From: Salegentibacter sp. Hel_I_6
Lineage (GTDB): Bacteria; Bacteroidota; Bacteroidia; Flavobacteriales; Flavobacteriaceae
Assembly: GCF_000745315.1 (NCBI RefSeq)
Contig: NZ_JQNQ01000001.1
Coordinates: 3,348,001-3,412,000, forward strand
Length of the DNA stretch: 64,000 nucleotides
Direction of reading: 5' to 3'
In this document: positions 52,333 to 61,000 of the stretch, piece after piece
Layout: each line of letters begins with the position of its first letter
How positions within the stretch are numbered: the first letter of the stretch is position 1
The notes under the pieces: model-generated
Databases searched by the model: none
Told to the model about the DNA's origin: nothing
The model's input: only the letters and a program-made list of their open reading frames with translations
Made by a program: the position numbers and the translations under genes

Positions 52333-53265
52333 ATGAATCCATTTGCAATAGCAGGAATACAAATGAAGGTTTCCGCAGTCGCTTCCAACGTGGAAATGAT
52401 GAAATTGAAACTCGATATAACCATGAGTCTCTATCCCTGGGTGGATATGGTAGTTTTCAGTGAGTTATGTGGGTATGGCCCTTTAACTCATAATGCTCAG
52501 GAAATTCCCGGCGAATTTGAGCAGGAAATGCGGACAATGGCCAAAAAACATGGAGTTTGGTTATTGCCGGGTTCCATATTTGAAAAAAGCGAAGGTAAGA
52601 TCTATAATACGGCTACCGTAATTAATCCGGAAGGAGAGATCGTAACGCGCTATAGAAAAATGTTTCCTTTTTATCCTTATGAAGTTGGAGTGACCCCGGG
52701 TTCAGAATTCTGTGTATTTGATGTTCCAGGCGTGGCTAGATTTGGCTTATCTATTTGTTATGATATGTGGTTTCCCGAAACGGTGCGTACCCTGGCCGTG
52801 ATGGGCGCAGAAGTTATTTTGCACCCCACGATGACAGGAACTATAGATCGTGACATAGAATTGTCTATTGTAAGAGCAATGGCTGCAGTAAATCAGTGTT
52901 ATTTCTTTGACGTAAACGGACTTGAATCTGGTGGAAATGGCAGATCACTGGTTTGTGGTCCCGATGGCCGTGTGATTTATCAGGCAGAAGGCAATGAAGA
53001 GATCTTTCCGCTAGAACTTAATATAAGTCGGGTGCGAAGAAGCCGTGAACTTGGGGTATTGCGTTTAGGGCAACCCCTAAAAAGTTTTAGAGACCATATA
53101 GGTGATTTTCATATTTACCAAAAGGGTGCTCAGCTACCATATCTCAATTCTTTGGGTCCTCTTATTAAACCCACAAGATTAGATAGCCTGGCAAAGTTAA
53201 AAATGAAAGAACACGAATACGAACCACCGCAAAATCCTACGGGATATAAAGGATTTGGAGGATAA
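52333..53265 (+). CDS. nitrilase-superfamily carbon-nitrogen hydrolase
   Basis: 310 aa. The catalytic triad is complete: E44 in VVFSELCGYGP, K109 in TRYRKMFPFYPYE, C142 in GLSICYDMWFPE. The last motif (SICYD with W) is typical of aliphatic-amidase/carbamoylase-type members rather than true nitrilases. It would hydrolyse a linear amide or N-carbamoyl group. In the block it could release ammonia from an amide made by the ATP-grasp ligase or act on a polyamine-derived carbamoyl or guanidino compound; this is inference. The VOC gene follows after 15 bases. Confidence 0.9.
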   Translation: MNPFAIAGIQMKVSAVASNVEMMKLKLDITMSLYPWVDMVVFSELCGYGPLTHNAQEIPGEFEQEMRTMAKKHGVWLLPGSIFEKSEGKIYNTATVINPEGEIVTRYRKMFPFYPYEVGVTPGSEFCVFDVPGVARFGLSICYDMWFPETVRTLAVMGAEVILHPTMTGTIDRDIELSIVRAMAAVNQCYFFDVNGLESGGNGRSLVCGPDGRVIYQAEGNEEIFPLELNISRVRRSRELGVLRLGQPLKSFRDHIGDFHIYQKGAQLPYLNSLGPLIKPTRLDSLAKLKMKEHEYEPPQNPTGYKGFGG

Positions 53266-53280
53266 TTAAAAAACAGCATT

Positions 53281-53688
53281 ATGGGAGGCACAACACAAAA
53301 GAAGAAAAAGGAAGAAAAACCTGTAAAGGATTTTATAAGCTGGTTTGAAATTCCTGCAATCAATTTTCAACAAGCTGTAGATTTTTATAATCGCATCTTT
53401 AAGATGGATATGGAAACTCAATTTGATGGAAATTATGCCATGGCATTTTTTCCTGCTGAAAAAGGGATTGGAGGAGCCATAGTTACCGGGCCGAATTCTA
53501 TACCTGGCATAATTGGTCCTTTACTTTATCTAAATGCCGGGAAGGACTTAAATAAGATTCTAAATAGAGTTGAAGGAGCCGGTGGTAGAATTGTGATGAC
53601 CAAAACCCTGATTAATCCTGAATCGGGTCATTTTGCCATTTTTATTGATTCTGAAGGAAACAAACTCGCCCTACATTCAAAAGATTAA
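53281..53688 (+). CDS. VOC-family protein with Lys-rich N-terminus
   Basis: 135 aa. A short strongly basic start (GGTTQKKKKEEKPVKDF) precedes one VOC domain (SWFEIPAINFQQAVDFYNRIF, then MAFFPAEKGIGGAIV, ending HFAIFIDSEGNKLALHS). Such domains usually bind a metal and a small ligand, or act as binding proteins; some expected ligands (first His/Glu) are not obvious here. It lies 15 bases after the amidohydrolase and 2 bases before the decarboxylase-family gene, so it is firmly in the same operon. Its role is unknown. Confidence 0.82.
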   Translation: MGGTTQKKKKEEKPVKDFISWFEIPAINFQQAVDFYNRIFKMDMETQFDGNYAMAFFPAEKGIGGAIVTGPNSIPGIIGPLLYLNAGKDLNKILNRVEGAGGRIVMTKTLINPESGHFAIFIDSEGNKLALHSKD

Positions 53689-53690
53689 CT

Positions 53691-56447
53691 ATGCCAGAGA
53701 AAAAAATAGACAGTGCACATTATTATAATATAGCTCAGCTTAGAGTGGAATCCTGGAATGACTTAAAAAATGAGTCAACCAAACTCCATTCCTCTCCTCG
53801 TGGCTCAGAAGAAGAAAAGGAGCATAAAAAAAATCTTCAGCAGCTTTTAAAAGATCTTGAAGGAGTAGAATGCTATTTTGCTTTTCCTGGTTTATCGTGT
53901 ATAAATTCGCTTCGGGAAATGCTGGGAAAACAGGAGCATACCGCACTGTCCCATAAAATTGCAGAGATTACAAAAAATCTTGTTAGTGATAGGTATAGAA
54001 GTAATCCTGATTTTTTAGAAGATGATGAACCTGGAGTGGAACTTACCGATAAAGCAGAATATGCTGAGGTAGAGCGGAAAAACTATTTTGAAGTTATGTT
54101 CGTAGAAGATATTTCTCTGGCAGAAGAAAATAAGCTTCGTCATGATCTTAAGGAGATGCGACTTTCTAACGAGCAATTTGCTTATGGAATTGTAGTACAG
54201 CGCTCATTTCAGGATGCATTGATCGCCCTTCAGTTTAATTTTAATATTCAGGCGGTTGTAATTCGGTATGCGCCTCCATATCATTCAAAAAAGATCACTC
54301 CGCTGATTAAACCTTTTATTCAGAATATTCTAAAATTAGATTTTGCATCCAGAACCCCTAGGGAATTAGGCCCAATTATGGGGACTATTGTGAAGAAATT
54401 TAGGCCAGAACTGGATACTTATTATGTTACCGATACCGCTTTAGGGAATTTAAAAGACAGTACTTTAAAAACCTTTAGAAGAATTTTTTACCGTACCGAA
54501 GATTTGCAAGAATTGCACCTAACAATTATTAGGGGAATAAGCGAGCGTTTTGAAACTCCTTTTTTCTCAGCTTTAAAAGATTACAGTAAAAAACCTACCG
54601 GAATATTTCATGCCATGCCTATTTCCCGTGGGAATTCGGTTTTTAAATCCAGATGGATTAAGGATTTTGGAAACTTTTACGGCCGAAATATGTTCCTGGC
54701 AGAAACCTCTTCAACTACCGGCGGATTGGATTCTTTATTACAACCCACCGGTTCGCTTAAAAAAGCGCAGCAAAAGGCCAGTGATGCGTATGGCTCCAGA
54801 AATACCTATTTTGTAACCAATGGAACCTCTACAGCGAATAAAATTGTAGTACAGGCGTTGGTGAAACCGGGAGATGTGATTTTAATAGACAGGGATTGTC
54901 ATAAATCACACCACTACGGACTCGTATTAGCCGGTGCTTACCCTGTTTATCTTGATTCTTATCCTATAGAAGAATATTCTATGTATGGGGCAGTTCCGCT
55001 GGAGCAGATAAAAGAGAAATTACTTCAGTTAAAAAAAGCAGGAAGATTAAACCTGGTTAAAATGCTACTGCTTACAAATTGCACTTTTGACGGCTTGGTT
55101 TATAATGTTGAAAAGGTAATGCAGGAAGTACTGGCCATTAAACCAGATATGATCTTCTTATGGGATGAAGCCTGGTTTGCTTTTGCAGGTTTCACCTATA
55201 ACTACAAGCAGCGAACAGGAATGTTTGTTGCTCAAAAATTATGTGATAAATTCCAAAGTAATAGTTACCGTGAAGAATATAAAGCTCATATAAAAGGGCT
55301 TAAAAAGAATGAAACTCCCACCCTGCCAGATCCCGATAAGGTAAGAATTAGGGTGTATTCTACCCAAAGTACTCATAAAACCCTTAGTAGTTTTCGCCAG
55401 GGTTCCATGATTCATATTTGGGATGAAGATTTCCGTAAAAAAAGCGAGAATACTTTTATGGAAGCCTACATGACACATACTTCAACTTCGCCCAATTATC
55501 AAATGCTTGCTTCGCTAGATGTTGGTAGAAGACAGGTTCAATTTGAAGGATATGAGCTGGTTGAAAAAAGTATAGAATTGGCCATGGTATTAAGAGCAAA
55601 AGTAAACGACCATCCTAAATTAAAGAAGTATTTTGATGTATTGACCATAGGAGATTTTATTCCGGAGCAGCACCGTAAGACTGGAATAAAGGAATATTAT
55701 AATTCTAAGGAAGGGTGGAACAGGATGGAAACCGCCTGGGAGCAGGATGAATTTGTTTTAGACCCAACTAAGATAACACTGCATATTGGTAGAACAGGAG
55801 TAGACGGGGATACTTTTAAGAATAGATACCTTATGGATAAGTTTAATATTCAGATTAATAAAACTTCTAGAAACTCGGTTTTATTTATGACGAATATTGG
55901 AACCACCAGGGGAAGTGTAACCTATTTGACGAATGCATTATTAAGAATAGCCGATGAGCTGGATCAGGAATTTAAAACACTAAGCCAGAAAGAGGGAAAT
56001 AATCGAAAGGAACGTATCAAATCTTTAACCGAAGATTTCCCGCCATTACCCGATTTTAGTTATTTCCACCACTCTTTTCAGGCTGTTCCGGGAGTTCCTG
56101 GAGGAAATATAAGAGAAGCATTTTTCCTGGCTTACAACGAAGAAAATTATGAGTATATGCCGCTATTAGAGTGTTTACCGGCTATGGAAGACAATAGAAT
56201 TTTGGTGGCTTCTTCTTTTATAATTCCCTATCCGCCGGGATTCCCGGTTCTTGTACCCGGGCAGGTGGTAAGTAAGGAAATCATCAGGTTCCTTACTGCA
56301 TTAGATGTCTCTGAAATTCACGGCTACCGGGCAGATCTAGGTCTAAGAATTTTTAAAGACGATGTACTAAACCGCCAAAAAACCGTGAGTTCAATGGGCT
56401 CCATGGGAAGTAACTCGAGAAAAAAGATCACTAACTTAAAAAATTAA
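53691..56447 (+). CDS. Orn/Lys/Arg decarboxylase-family PLP enzyme, 918 aa
   Basis: Large fold-type I PLP enzyme of the biodegradative arginine/lysine/ornithine decarboxylase family. The major domain has FVTNGTSTANKIVVQAL (PLP phosphate), DRDCHKSHHYG, D492 in FLWDEAWFAFAG and the Schiff-base lysine K563 in STQSTHKTLSSFRQG. The C-terminal domain has EYMPLLECLPAM and IPYPPGFPVLVPGQV, as in AdiA/CadA-type enzymes. The N-terminal part is unusually long: K563 compares with about 370-390 in the enterobacterial enzymes. Substrate (Arg, Lys or Orn) is not decided by the sequence. The 2-base and 4-base gaps to its neighbours show one operon. Confidence 0.88.
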   Translation: MPEKKIDSAHYYNIAQLRVESWNDLKNESTKLHSSPRGSEEEKEHKKNLQQLLKDLEGVECYFAFPGLSCINSLREMLGKQEHTALSHKIAEITKNLVSDRYRSNPDFLEDDEPGVELTDKAEYAEVERKNYFEVMFVEDISLAEENKLRHDLKEMRLSNEQFAYGIVVQRSFQDALIALQFNFNIQAVVIRYAPPYHSKKITPLIKPFIQNILKLDFASRTPRELGPIMGTIVKKFRPELDTYYVTDTALGNLKDSTLKTFRRIFYRTEDLQELHLTIIRGISERFETPFFSALKDYSKKPTGIFHAMPISRGNSVFKSRWIKDFGNFYGRNMFLAETSSTTGGLDSLLQPTGSLKKAQQKASDAYGSRNTYFVTNGTSTANKIVVQALVKPGDVILIDRDCHKSHHYGLVLAGAYPVYLDSYPIEEYSMYGAVPLEQIKEKLLQLKKAGRLNLVKMLLLTNCTFDGLVYNVEKVMQEVLAIKPDMIFLWDEAWFAFAGFTYNYKQRTGMFVAQKLCDKFQSNSYREEYKAHIKGLKKNETPTLPDPDKVRIRVYSTQSTHKTLSSFRQGSMIHIWDEDFRKKSENTFMEAYMTHTSTSPNYQMLASLDVGRRQVQFEGYELVEKSIELAMVLRAKVNDHPKLKKYFDVLTIGDFIPEQHRKTGIKEYYNSKEGWNRMETAWEQDEFVLDPTKITLHIGRTGVDGDTFKNRYLMDKFNIQINKTSRNSVLFMTNIGTTRGSVTYLTNALLRIADELDQEFKTLSQKEGNNRKERIKSLTEDFPPLPDFSYFHHSFQAVPGVPGGNIREAFFLAYNEENYEYMPLLECLPAMEDNRILVASSFIIPYPPGFPVLVPGQVVSKEIIRFLTALDVSEIHGYRADLGLRIFKDDVLNRQKTVSSMGSMGSNSRKKITNLKN

Positions 56448-56451
56448 AATT

Positions 56452-58083
56452 ATGGATTCTAAGAAACCAAAAGCTTCCAAAACTAAGGGAGTATCAAATA
56501 AAAAGAAACCTGCTGTTTCAAGTAAGAAGAAATCTTCAACTAAAATTTCTTCAGATAAAAAGGTGAAAACCAGTAAAAGTAAAAAGCCGGTTAGCGCTAA
56601 AAAGGCAGTGCCGGTTAAGAAAAAAGATGAAACCTTTGAACTAAGCGGGGTTTCAGATATTCGAAGATCATTTCATAAAAATGAAGAACCCCTTTACTTT
56701 ATAAGTGCAACAAATTTTAATCTTTTAGGAGCCGATGAGTGGATAAAAGGCTTCAAATTTATTTGTCATATAGAATGTTTTGACGGGCTTCATCCAAATG
56801 TATTTTCTCCTAAAACAGAGATTCCACACGACGATTTTGAAGGAATTGAAGATATAAATAATTACCTATTGCAACATCCGGAAGTACAGGATTATTTAAA
56901 AACAAGATCTGTAGATGGAAGGGCGGGAAAAGCAATGTTTCTTATGTTTAATGAGAAAACAGAAGAGCTTGCAAAAAAACTCGGCCTGGAAATCATGTTT
57001 CCAAAAGCCGAAATGCGAACTTTCCTCGATAATAAAGTAAATACCAATCGTATTGCTGAAAAGGCTGGAGTGGCCTGCGTGCCTTATGTGCTTACCAAAG
57101 TAGATAATTATGAACATTTAAGAGAGGTTTCAAAACATCTTGGTAACGAACTGGTGATCCAGACACCTTTTGGTGATTCCGGGCACACAACTTTCTTTAT
57201 TTCGAATGAAGAAGAATACCAAAAAAACGCGGAAGAAATTGAAAAAGAAGAAGAGGTTAAAGTAATGAAACGTATTCGTTGCAGAGGTTCTGCTATAGAA
57301 GCTTGTGTAACGAGACACGGAACTATTGTAGCACCGTTAATGACAGAATTGGTAGGTTTTAAAGAACTTACGCCTTACGAAGGTGGATGGTGTGGTAACG
57401 AAATTTACCCTAATGCCTTTACTCCCGAGTTAAGAGAGAAGGCAATTGAGTACACGCAACTATTCGGGAACCAGTTACGGGAAGAAGGTTATAAAGGATA
57501 TTTTGAATTAGACTTTTTGATAGATCAGGATAATGGCGAGATCTATTTAGGAGAATTGAATCCAAGGGTTACGGGCGCAAGTTCTATAACAAATCATGCC
57601 GTATTTGCGCTGGCAGATGCACCTCTTTTTGTTTTTCATATTTTGGAGTGGATGGATATAGATTATGAACTGGATATTGAGGCAATTAATAATCGCTGGG
57701 CACGCCAGGAAAATATTGATGGCTGGAGCCAGCTCATAATAAAGCATACTGAAGATACCATAGAATATGTGACAAAAGCACCAAGCTCGGGTATTTATAG
57801 AATGTATGATACCGGCCATATCCAATTTGATAGAATGGATACTCACCGTAGAGCAGTAGAGAATGAAAATGAAGCTTTTTTCTTACGGATAAGCAGAAAA
57901 GGTGATTATCTATACGAAGGGGCTGATATGGGAATATTGGTAAGTCGTGGCCGTATGATGACCGACGATTTTAGGCTAAATAACCGGGCAAAACACTGGA
58001 TTAAAGCCATTAGGGGACAGTATGCTTCAGAAATGGTTGAGGATAAGAAAAAGCCTAAACTGTCAGGAACTTTAACTAAATAA
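56452..58083 (+). CDS. ATP-grasp ligase with histone-like Lys/Ser-rich N-terminal tail
   Basis: 543 aa. Residues 1 to about 63 are almost only Lys, Ser, Thr, Ala and Pro (blocks KKPAVSSKKKSSTK and SKSKKPVSAKKAVPVKKK), like a histone H1 or AlgP tail. The rest is an ATP-grasp domain: the large loop HLGNELVIQTPFGDSGHTTF, ERIKRIRCRG-type strand, and metal-binding YFELDFLIDQDNGEIYLGELNPR followed by VTGASS. Database names for such proteins include biotin carboxylase, but no carboxylase layout is present; an amide- or peptide-forming ligase is more likely. Basic tails on metabolic enzymes are unusual. It begins 4 bases after the decarboxylase gene. Confidence 0.82.
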   Translation: MDSKKPKASKTKGVSNKKKPAVSSKKKSSTKISSDKKVKTSKSKKPVSAKKAVPVKKKDETFELSGVSDIRRSFHKNEEPLYFISATNFNLLGADEWIKGFKFICHIECFDGLHPNVFSPKTEIPHDDFEGIEDINNYLLQHPEVQDYLKTRSVDGRAGKAMFLMFNEKTEELAKKLGLEIMFPKAEMRTFLDNKVNTNRIAEKAGVACVPYVLTKVDNYEHLREVSKHLGNELVIQTPFGDSGHTTFFISNEEEYQKNAEEIEKEEEVKVMKRIRCRGSAIEACVTRHGTIVAPLMTELVGFKELTPYEGGWCGNEIYPNAFTPELREKAIEYTQLFGNQLREEGYKGYFELDFLIDQDNGEIYLGELNPRVTGASSITNHAVFALADAPLFVFHILEWMDIDYELDIEAINNRWARQENIDGWSQLIIKHTEDTIEYVTKAPSSGIYRMYDTGHIQFDRMDTHRRAVENENEAFFLRISRKGDYLYEGADMGILVSRGRMMTDDFRLNNRAKHWIKAIRGQYASEMVEDKKKPKLSGTLTK

Positions 58084-58167
58084 TATGCTAGGTTTTGTAA
58101 AGGAAGAAGGAATTAAAACTACTTTGCCATAGCTAAAAAAGCTCCAAATTATTTAAAAGAAAAATAT

Positions 58168-59418
58168 ATGCAATTACATTTCAATGCTATTTCTGAACCT
58201 GGAAAACCAGGAGCAAAATGGCAGAAATTATATAAAACTCATTGGCCTGCTTATAAAAGTTGGCTTAACTCTAAAGGAAATACCAATTATCCAGACCTTA
58301 AAACCTCGCAGGCAGCGCTTAAAAAATATATGCCAGAGATGTGGCCTACTTATCAGCGTTTGTGCAAACTAGGAAAAGGCGATAAGATAGCTGCACGTTT
58401 TTTAACGGGCTTTCAGCCGCCTGCATATATAAGTGGCTGCTCTCAAGCGGTTACTACGGGAAAGGATATTCAATTGGTTAGAAATTACGATTTTCATCCA
58501 GATCTAATGGAAGGAACGCAATTACTCACCTGCTGGAATAAGAAGAAAGTGATCGCCACCAGTGATTGCCTTATTGGTGTTGTAGATGGTATGAACGATC
58601 ATGGCCTGGCTGTTTCACTCACTTTTGGAGGAAGAAAAGAGGTGGGAGTAGGTTTTGGAATTCCTTTTATTCTGCGTTATGTTTTAGAATTTTGCAGTAC
58701 TGTTGATGAAGCTGTTGCGGCTTTAATTAGAATTCCTTCTCATATGTCTTATAACGTTACCGTTGTAGATAAAACAGGGCAATTCAAAACCGTTCAACTG
58801 GCACCAGATAGAACTCCTGTAGTTACCGATGCTTCTTTTACCACCAACCACCAGGGAATTGTAGATTGGCCAGAAAACGCTGCTTTTAATAAAACCCTGG
58901 AAAGGTCTTCTTTTCTGAAGAAAATGCTTTCAGGTAAAAATGTGAATTCAAATCAAGTAGCTGATGCCTTTCTAAAGGCACCACTTTACAATACCAAGTT
59001 TAAGGAAGGTTTTGGAACTTTATTTACCTCTATATATCGCCCATTAGAAGATAAAGTAGTGCTTCGCTGGCCTAGAACTTCGGTAGAACAGACTTTCGAT
59101 AATTTTCAGGAGGTTTATAAGCTTATAAATTACGAACCGGCCCAGGTTGCAACTGAATGGTGGAATCAGGATGCGGTAGAAATAGCGCAAACGGTAGAGG
59201 ATCCATTCGAAGAGCAATATGCTGAAAATGTAGATTGGCAGGAAACTGTTACCGAAATTATGGTAAATGCTATGGCTCAGGCGCACCCAAAAACAAATGA
59301 GCGGGATCTTGAGAAATTAAGAGGAAAAATAATTAATAACGGAGAAGTGTCCTGGCAGGCAGTAGCAGGTTTCTGGAGTAAAATGGGAACAGGTTACGCC
59401 GATTCCTGGAGGAATTAA
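58168..59418 (+). CDS. C45-type autoproteolytic acyltransferase/hydrolase
   Basis: 416 aa N-terminal-nucleophile hydrolase related to isopenicillin-N acyltransferase (peptidase C45). The likely self-cleavage site is ISG followed by C91 (SGCSQAVTTGKDIQLVRNYD), which frees the Cys as N-terminal nucleophile; RNYDFHP and GMNDHGLAVSLTFGG are further family marks. It cleaves or transfers an amide acyl group. Here the first 90 residues form a larger propeptide than in many relatives. It follows the ATP-grasp gene after 84 bases; a ligase plus an amide hydrolase suggests a temporary acyl- or glutamyl-amide intermediate, by inference. Confidence 0.82.
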   Translation: MQLHFNAISEPGKPGAKWQKLYKTHWPAYKSWLNSKGNTNYPDLKTSQAALKKYMPEMWPTYQRLCKLGKGDKIAARFLTGFQPPAYISGCSQAVTTGKDIQLVRNYDFHPDLMEGTQLLTCWNKKKVIATSDCLIGVVDGMNDHGLAVSLTFGGRKEVGVGFGIPFILRYVLEFCSTVDEAVAALIRIPSHMSYNVTVVDKTGQFKTVQLAPDRTPVVTDASFTTNHQGIVDWPENAAFNKTLERSSFLKKMLSGKNVNSNQVADAFLKAPLYNTKFKEGFGTLFTSIYRPLEDKVVLRWPRTSVEQTFDNFQEVYKLINYEPAQVATEWWNQDAVEIAQTVEDPFEEQYAENVDWQETVTEIMVNAMAQAHPKTNERDLEKLRGKIINNGEVSWQAVAGFWSKMGTGYADSWRN

Positions 59419-59444
59419 ACATTTCTACTAAATATTCTCTATTG

Positions 59445-59498
59445 AACCTGATGCTATAAATAATGGATTATCTCCTATTTATTTCATCAGGTTTTTTT
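59445..59498 (+). terminator. intrinsic terminator after the C45 gene
   Basis: Outer arms AACCTGATG (59445-59453) and CATCAGGTT (59485-59493) pair perfectly, an inner ATAAATA/TATTTAT pair extends the stem, and seven T follow (59492-59498). It ends the block before the semialdehyde dehydrogenase gene. Confidence 0.8.
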
Positions 59499-59553
59499 AG
59501 TTAATATTCTTCCAGATAATTCTAGTTCAATAGTTCATAAAAAATAAAACACA

Positions 59554-60912
59554 ATGGAATTTTATAGCGTAAACCCTTACAATGGCAGGCAAGTTGGAAA
59601 ATATGCGGCACAAACCAGGGAAGAAACAAAAAAGGCTCTTGATCAATCTGGGGAAGCTTTTAAAGACTGGAGTAAACAGCCGCTTTCTTACAGAACCGAA
59701 CTTTTACAAAAAGCTGGGCAGGTATTAAGAGATAACCTGGAGGAATATGCTAAAATGATTACCCAGGAAATGGGAAAACCAATTTCTGAATCCCGGGCAG
59801 AGGTTAACAAATGCGCTTGGGTTTGTGATTATTATGCTGAAAATGCTTCAGATTTCCTTCAGCAGGAAGAAATAAAAACAGATGCGACCCACAGTTATGT
59901 AAGGCACGACCCTATAGGAAGTGTTTTCGCTATCATGCCCTGGAATTTTCCATTCTGGCAGGTTTTTAGGTTTGCAGCGCCTACACTTACCGCCGGCAAC
60001 ACCGGTATTTTAAAGCACGCTCCAAATGTTTTTGGATGTGCTTCAATGATCGAAGACGTTTTTAAAAAAGCGGGTTATCCGCCAGGGGTTTTTCAGAATT
60101 TAATTGTGCATCACGATCAAACCGAAATTATCATTGCTCACGATGCAGTCCAGGCGGTTACCTTAACCGGAAGTGAAGCTGCGGGAGCTGCAGTAGCACA
60201 ACTTGCCGGTAAATATATTAAAAAGAGTTTGATGGAATTGGGAGGTAATAATTCCTTTATTGTTTGGGAAGATGCAGATATTGACCAGGCTGTAAATACT
60301 GCTCTAACTGCCAGGATGTTAAACTGCGGACAAAGCTGTATCGCTGCGAAGCGCTTTATTCTAATGGAAGGAATATATGATGAATTTGTTTCTAAATTCA
60401 AGGCTGCAGTAAGCGAACTAAAAACCGGTGATATTATGGAGGATACTACCCAGGTTGGTCCACTTGCCAGGAAAGATCTGGCAGATCAACTTCAAAGCCA
60501 GGTTAAAAAATCTTTAGAAAATGGTGCAGAATTACTATTGGGTGGGGAACAAAACGAATGTTTTCACCAACCTACTATCCTTGGAAATGTAAAACCGGGA
60601 ATGGCTGCTTTTGATGAAGAAACATTTGGCCCACTGGCAGCAATGATCAAAGCAAAAAATATTGAAGAGGCTTTTCGACTTTCAGAGCAATCAAAGTTTG
60701 GACTGGGCACTACGGTTTTCACAAAGGATATTGAAAAAGCTATGCAAATGGCTGATAAGGTTAGTGACGGCGCCTATTTCGTTAATGAACTGGTAAAATC
60801 AGACCCCAGGCTTCCGTTTGGCGGAACTAAGCGATCTGGCTATGGACGCGAGTTAGCAAAAGATGGAATGATGGAGTTTGTTAATAAGAAAACAGTTTAT
60901 GTTAAAGCCTAA
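59554..60912 (+). CDS. NAD(P)-dependent succinate-semialdehyde dehydrogenase
   Basis: Aldehyde dehydrogenase superfamily, 452 aa (short type, as in Sad/YneI-like enzymes). It starts with SVNPYNGRQVGKY, has the NAD-binding PWNFPFWQVFRFAAP, the catalytic base E228 in LMELGGNNSF and the nucleophile C262 in LNCGQSCIAAKRF. The end LPFGGTKRSGYGREL is typical. It oxidises succinate semialdehyde to succinate, the step after a GABA transaminase, so it pairs with the aminotransferase gene at 50867. A terminator before it suggests its own transcription or read-through control. Confidence 0.92.
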   Translation: MEFYSVNPYNGRQVGKYAAQTREETKKALDQSGEAFKDWSKQPLSYRTELLQKAGQVLRDNLEEYAKMITQEMGKPISESRAEVNKCAWVCDYYAENASDFLQQEEIKTDATHSYVRHDPIGSVFAIMPWNFPFWQVFRFAAPTLTAGNTGILKHAPNVFGCASMIEDVFKKAGYPPGVFQNLIVHHDQTEIIIAHDAVQAVTLTGSEAAGAAVAQLAGKYIKKSLMELGGNNSFIVWEDADIDQAVNTALTARMLNCGQSCIAAKRFILMEGIYDEFVSKFKAAVSELKTGDIMEDTTQVGPLARKDLADQLQSQVKKSLENGAELLLGGEQNECFHQPTILGNVKPGMAAFDEETFGPLAAMIKAKNIEEAFRLSEQSKFGLGTTVFTKDIEKAMQMADKVSDGAYFVNELVKSDPRLPFGGTKRSGYGRELAKDGMMEFVNKKTVYVKA

Positions 60913-60930
60913 AGCATAATTTTTTCAGCA

Positions 60931-60961
60931 TTGGTCATTGCCACGAATAGTTGTACTTTTG
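60931..60961 (+). promoter_or_regulatory. promoter of lpdA
   Basis: TTG at 60931-60933, exactly 20 bases, TACTTTTG at 60954-60961: full TTG-N20-TAnnTTTG. It lies 39 bases before the ATG at 61001 and fixes that start, since the longer frame (60938) would begin inside the promoter. Confidence 0.7.
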
Positions 60962-61000
60962 TGTTTACTTTGTTCAAAAATCAACACAAAATATAAAATT

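Noticed and set aside
58085..58132. 15-codon frame between the ATP-grasp and C45 genes
   Set aside because: Too short, no support beyond a start and a stop.
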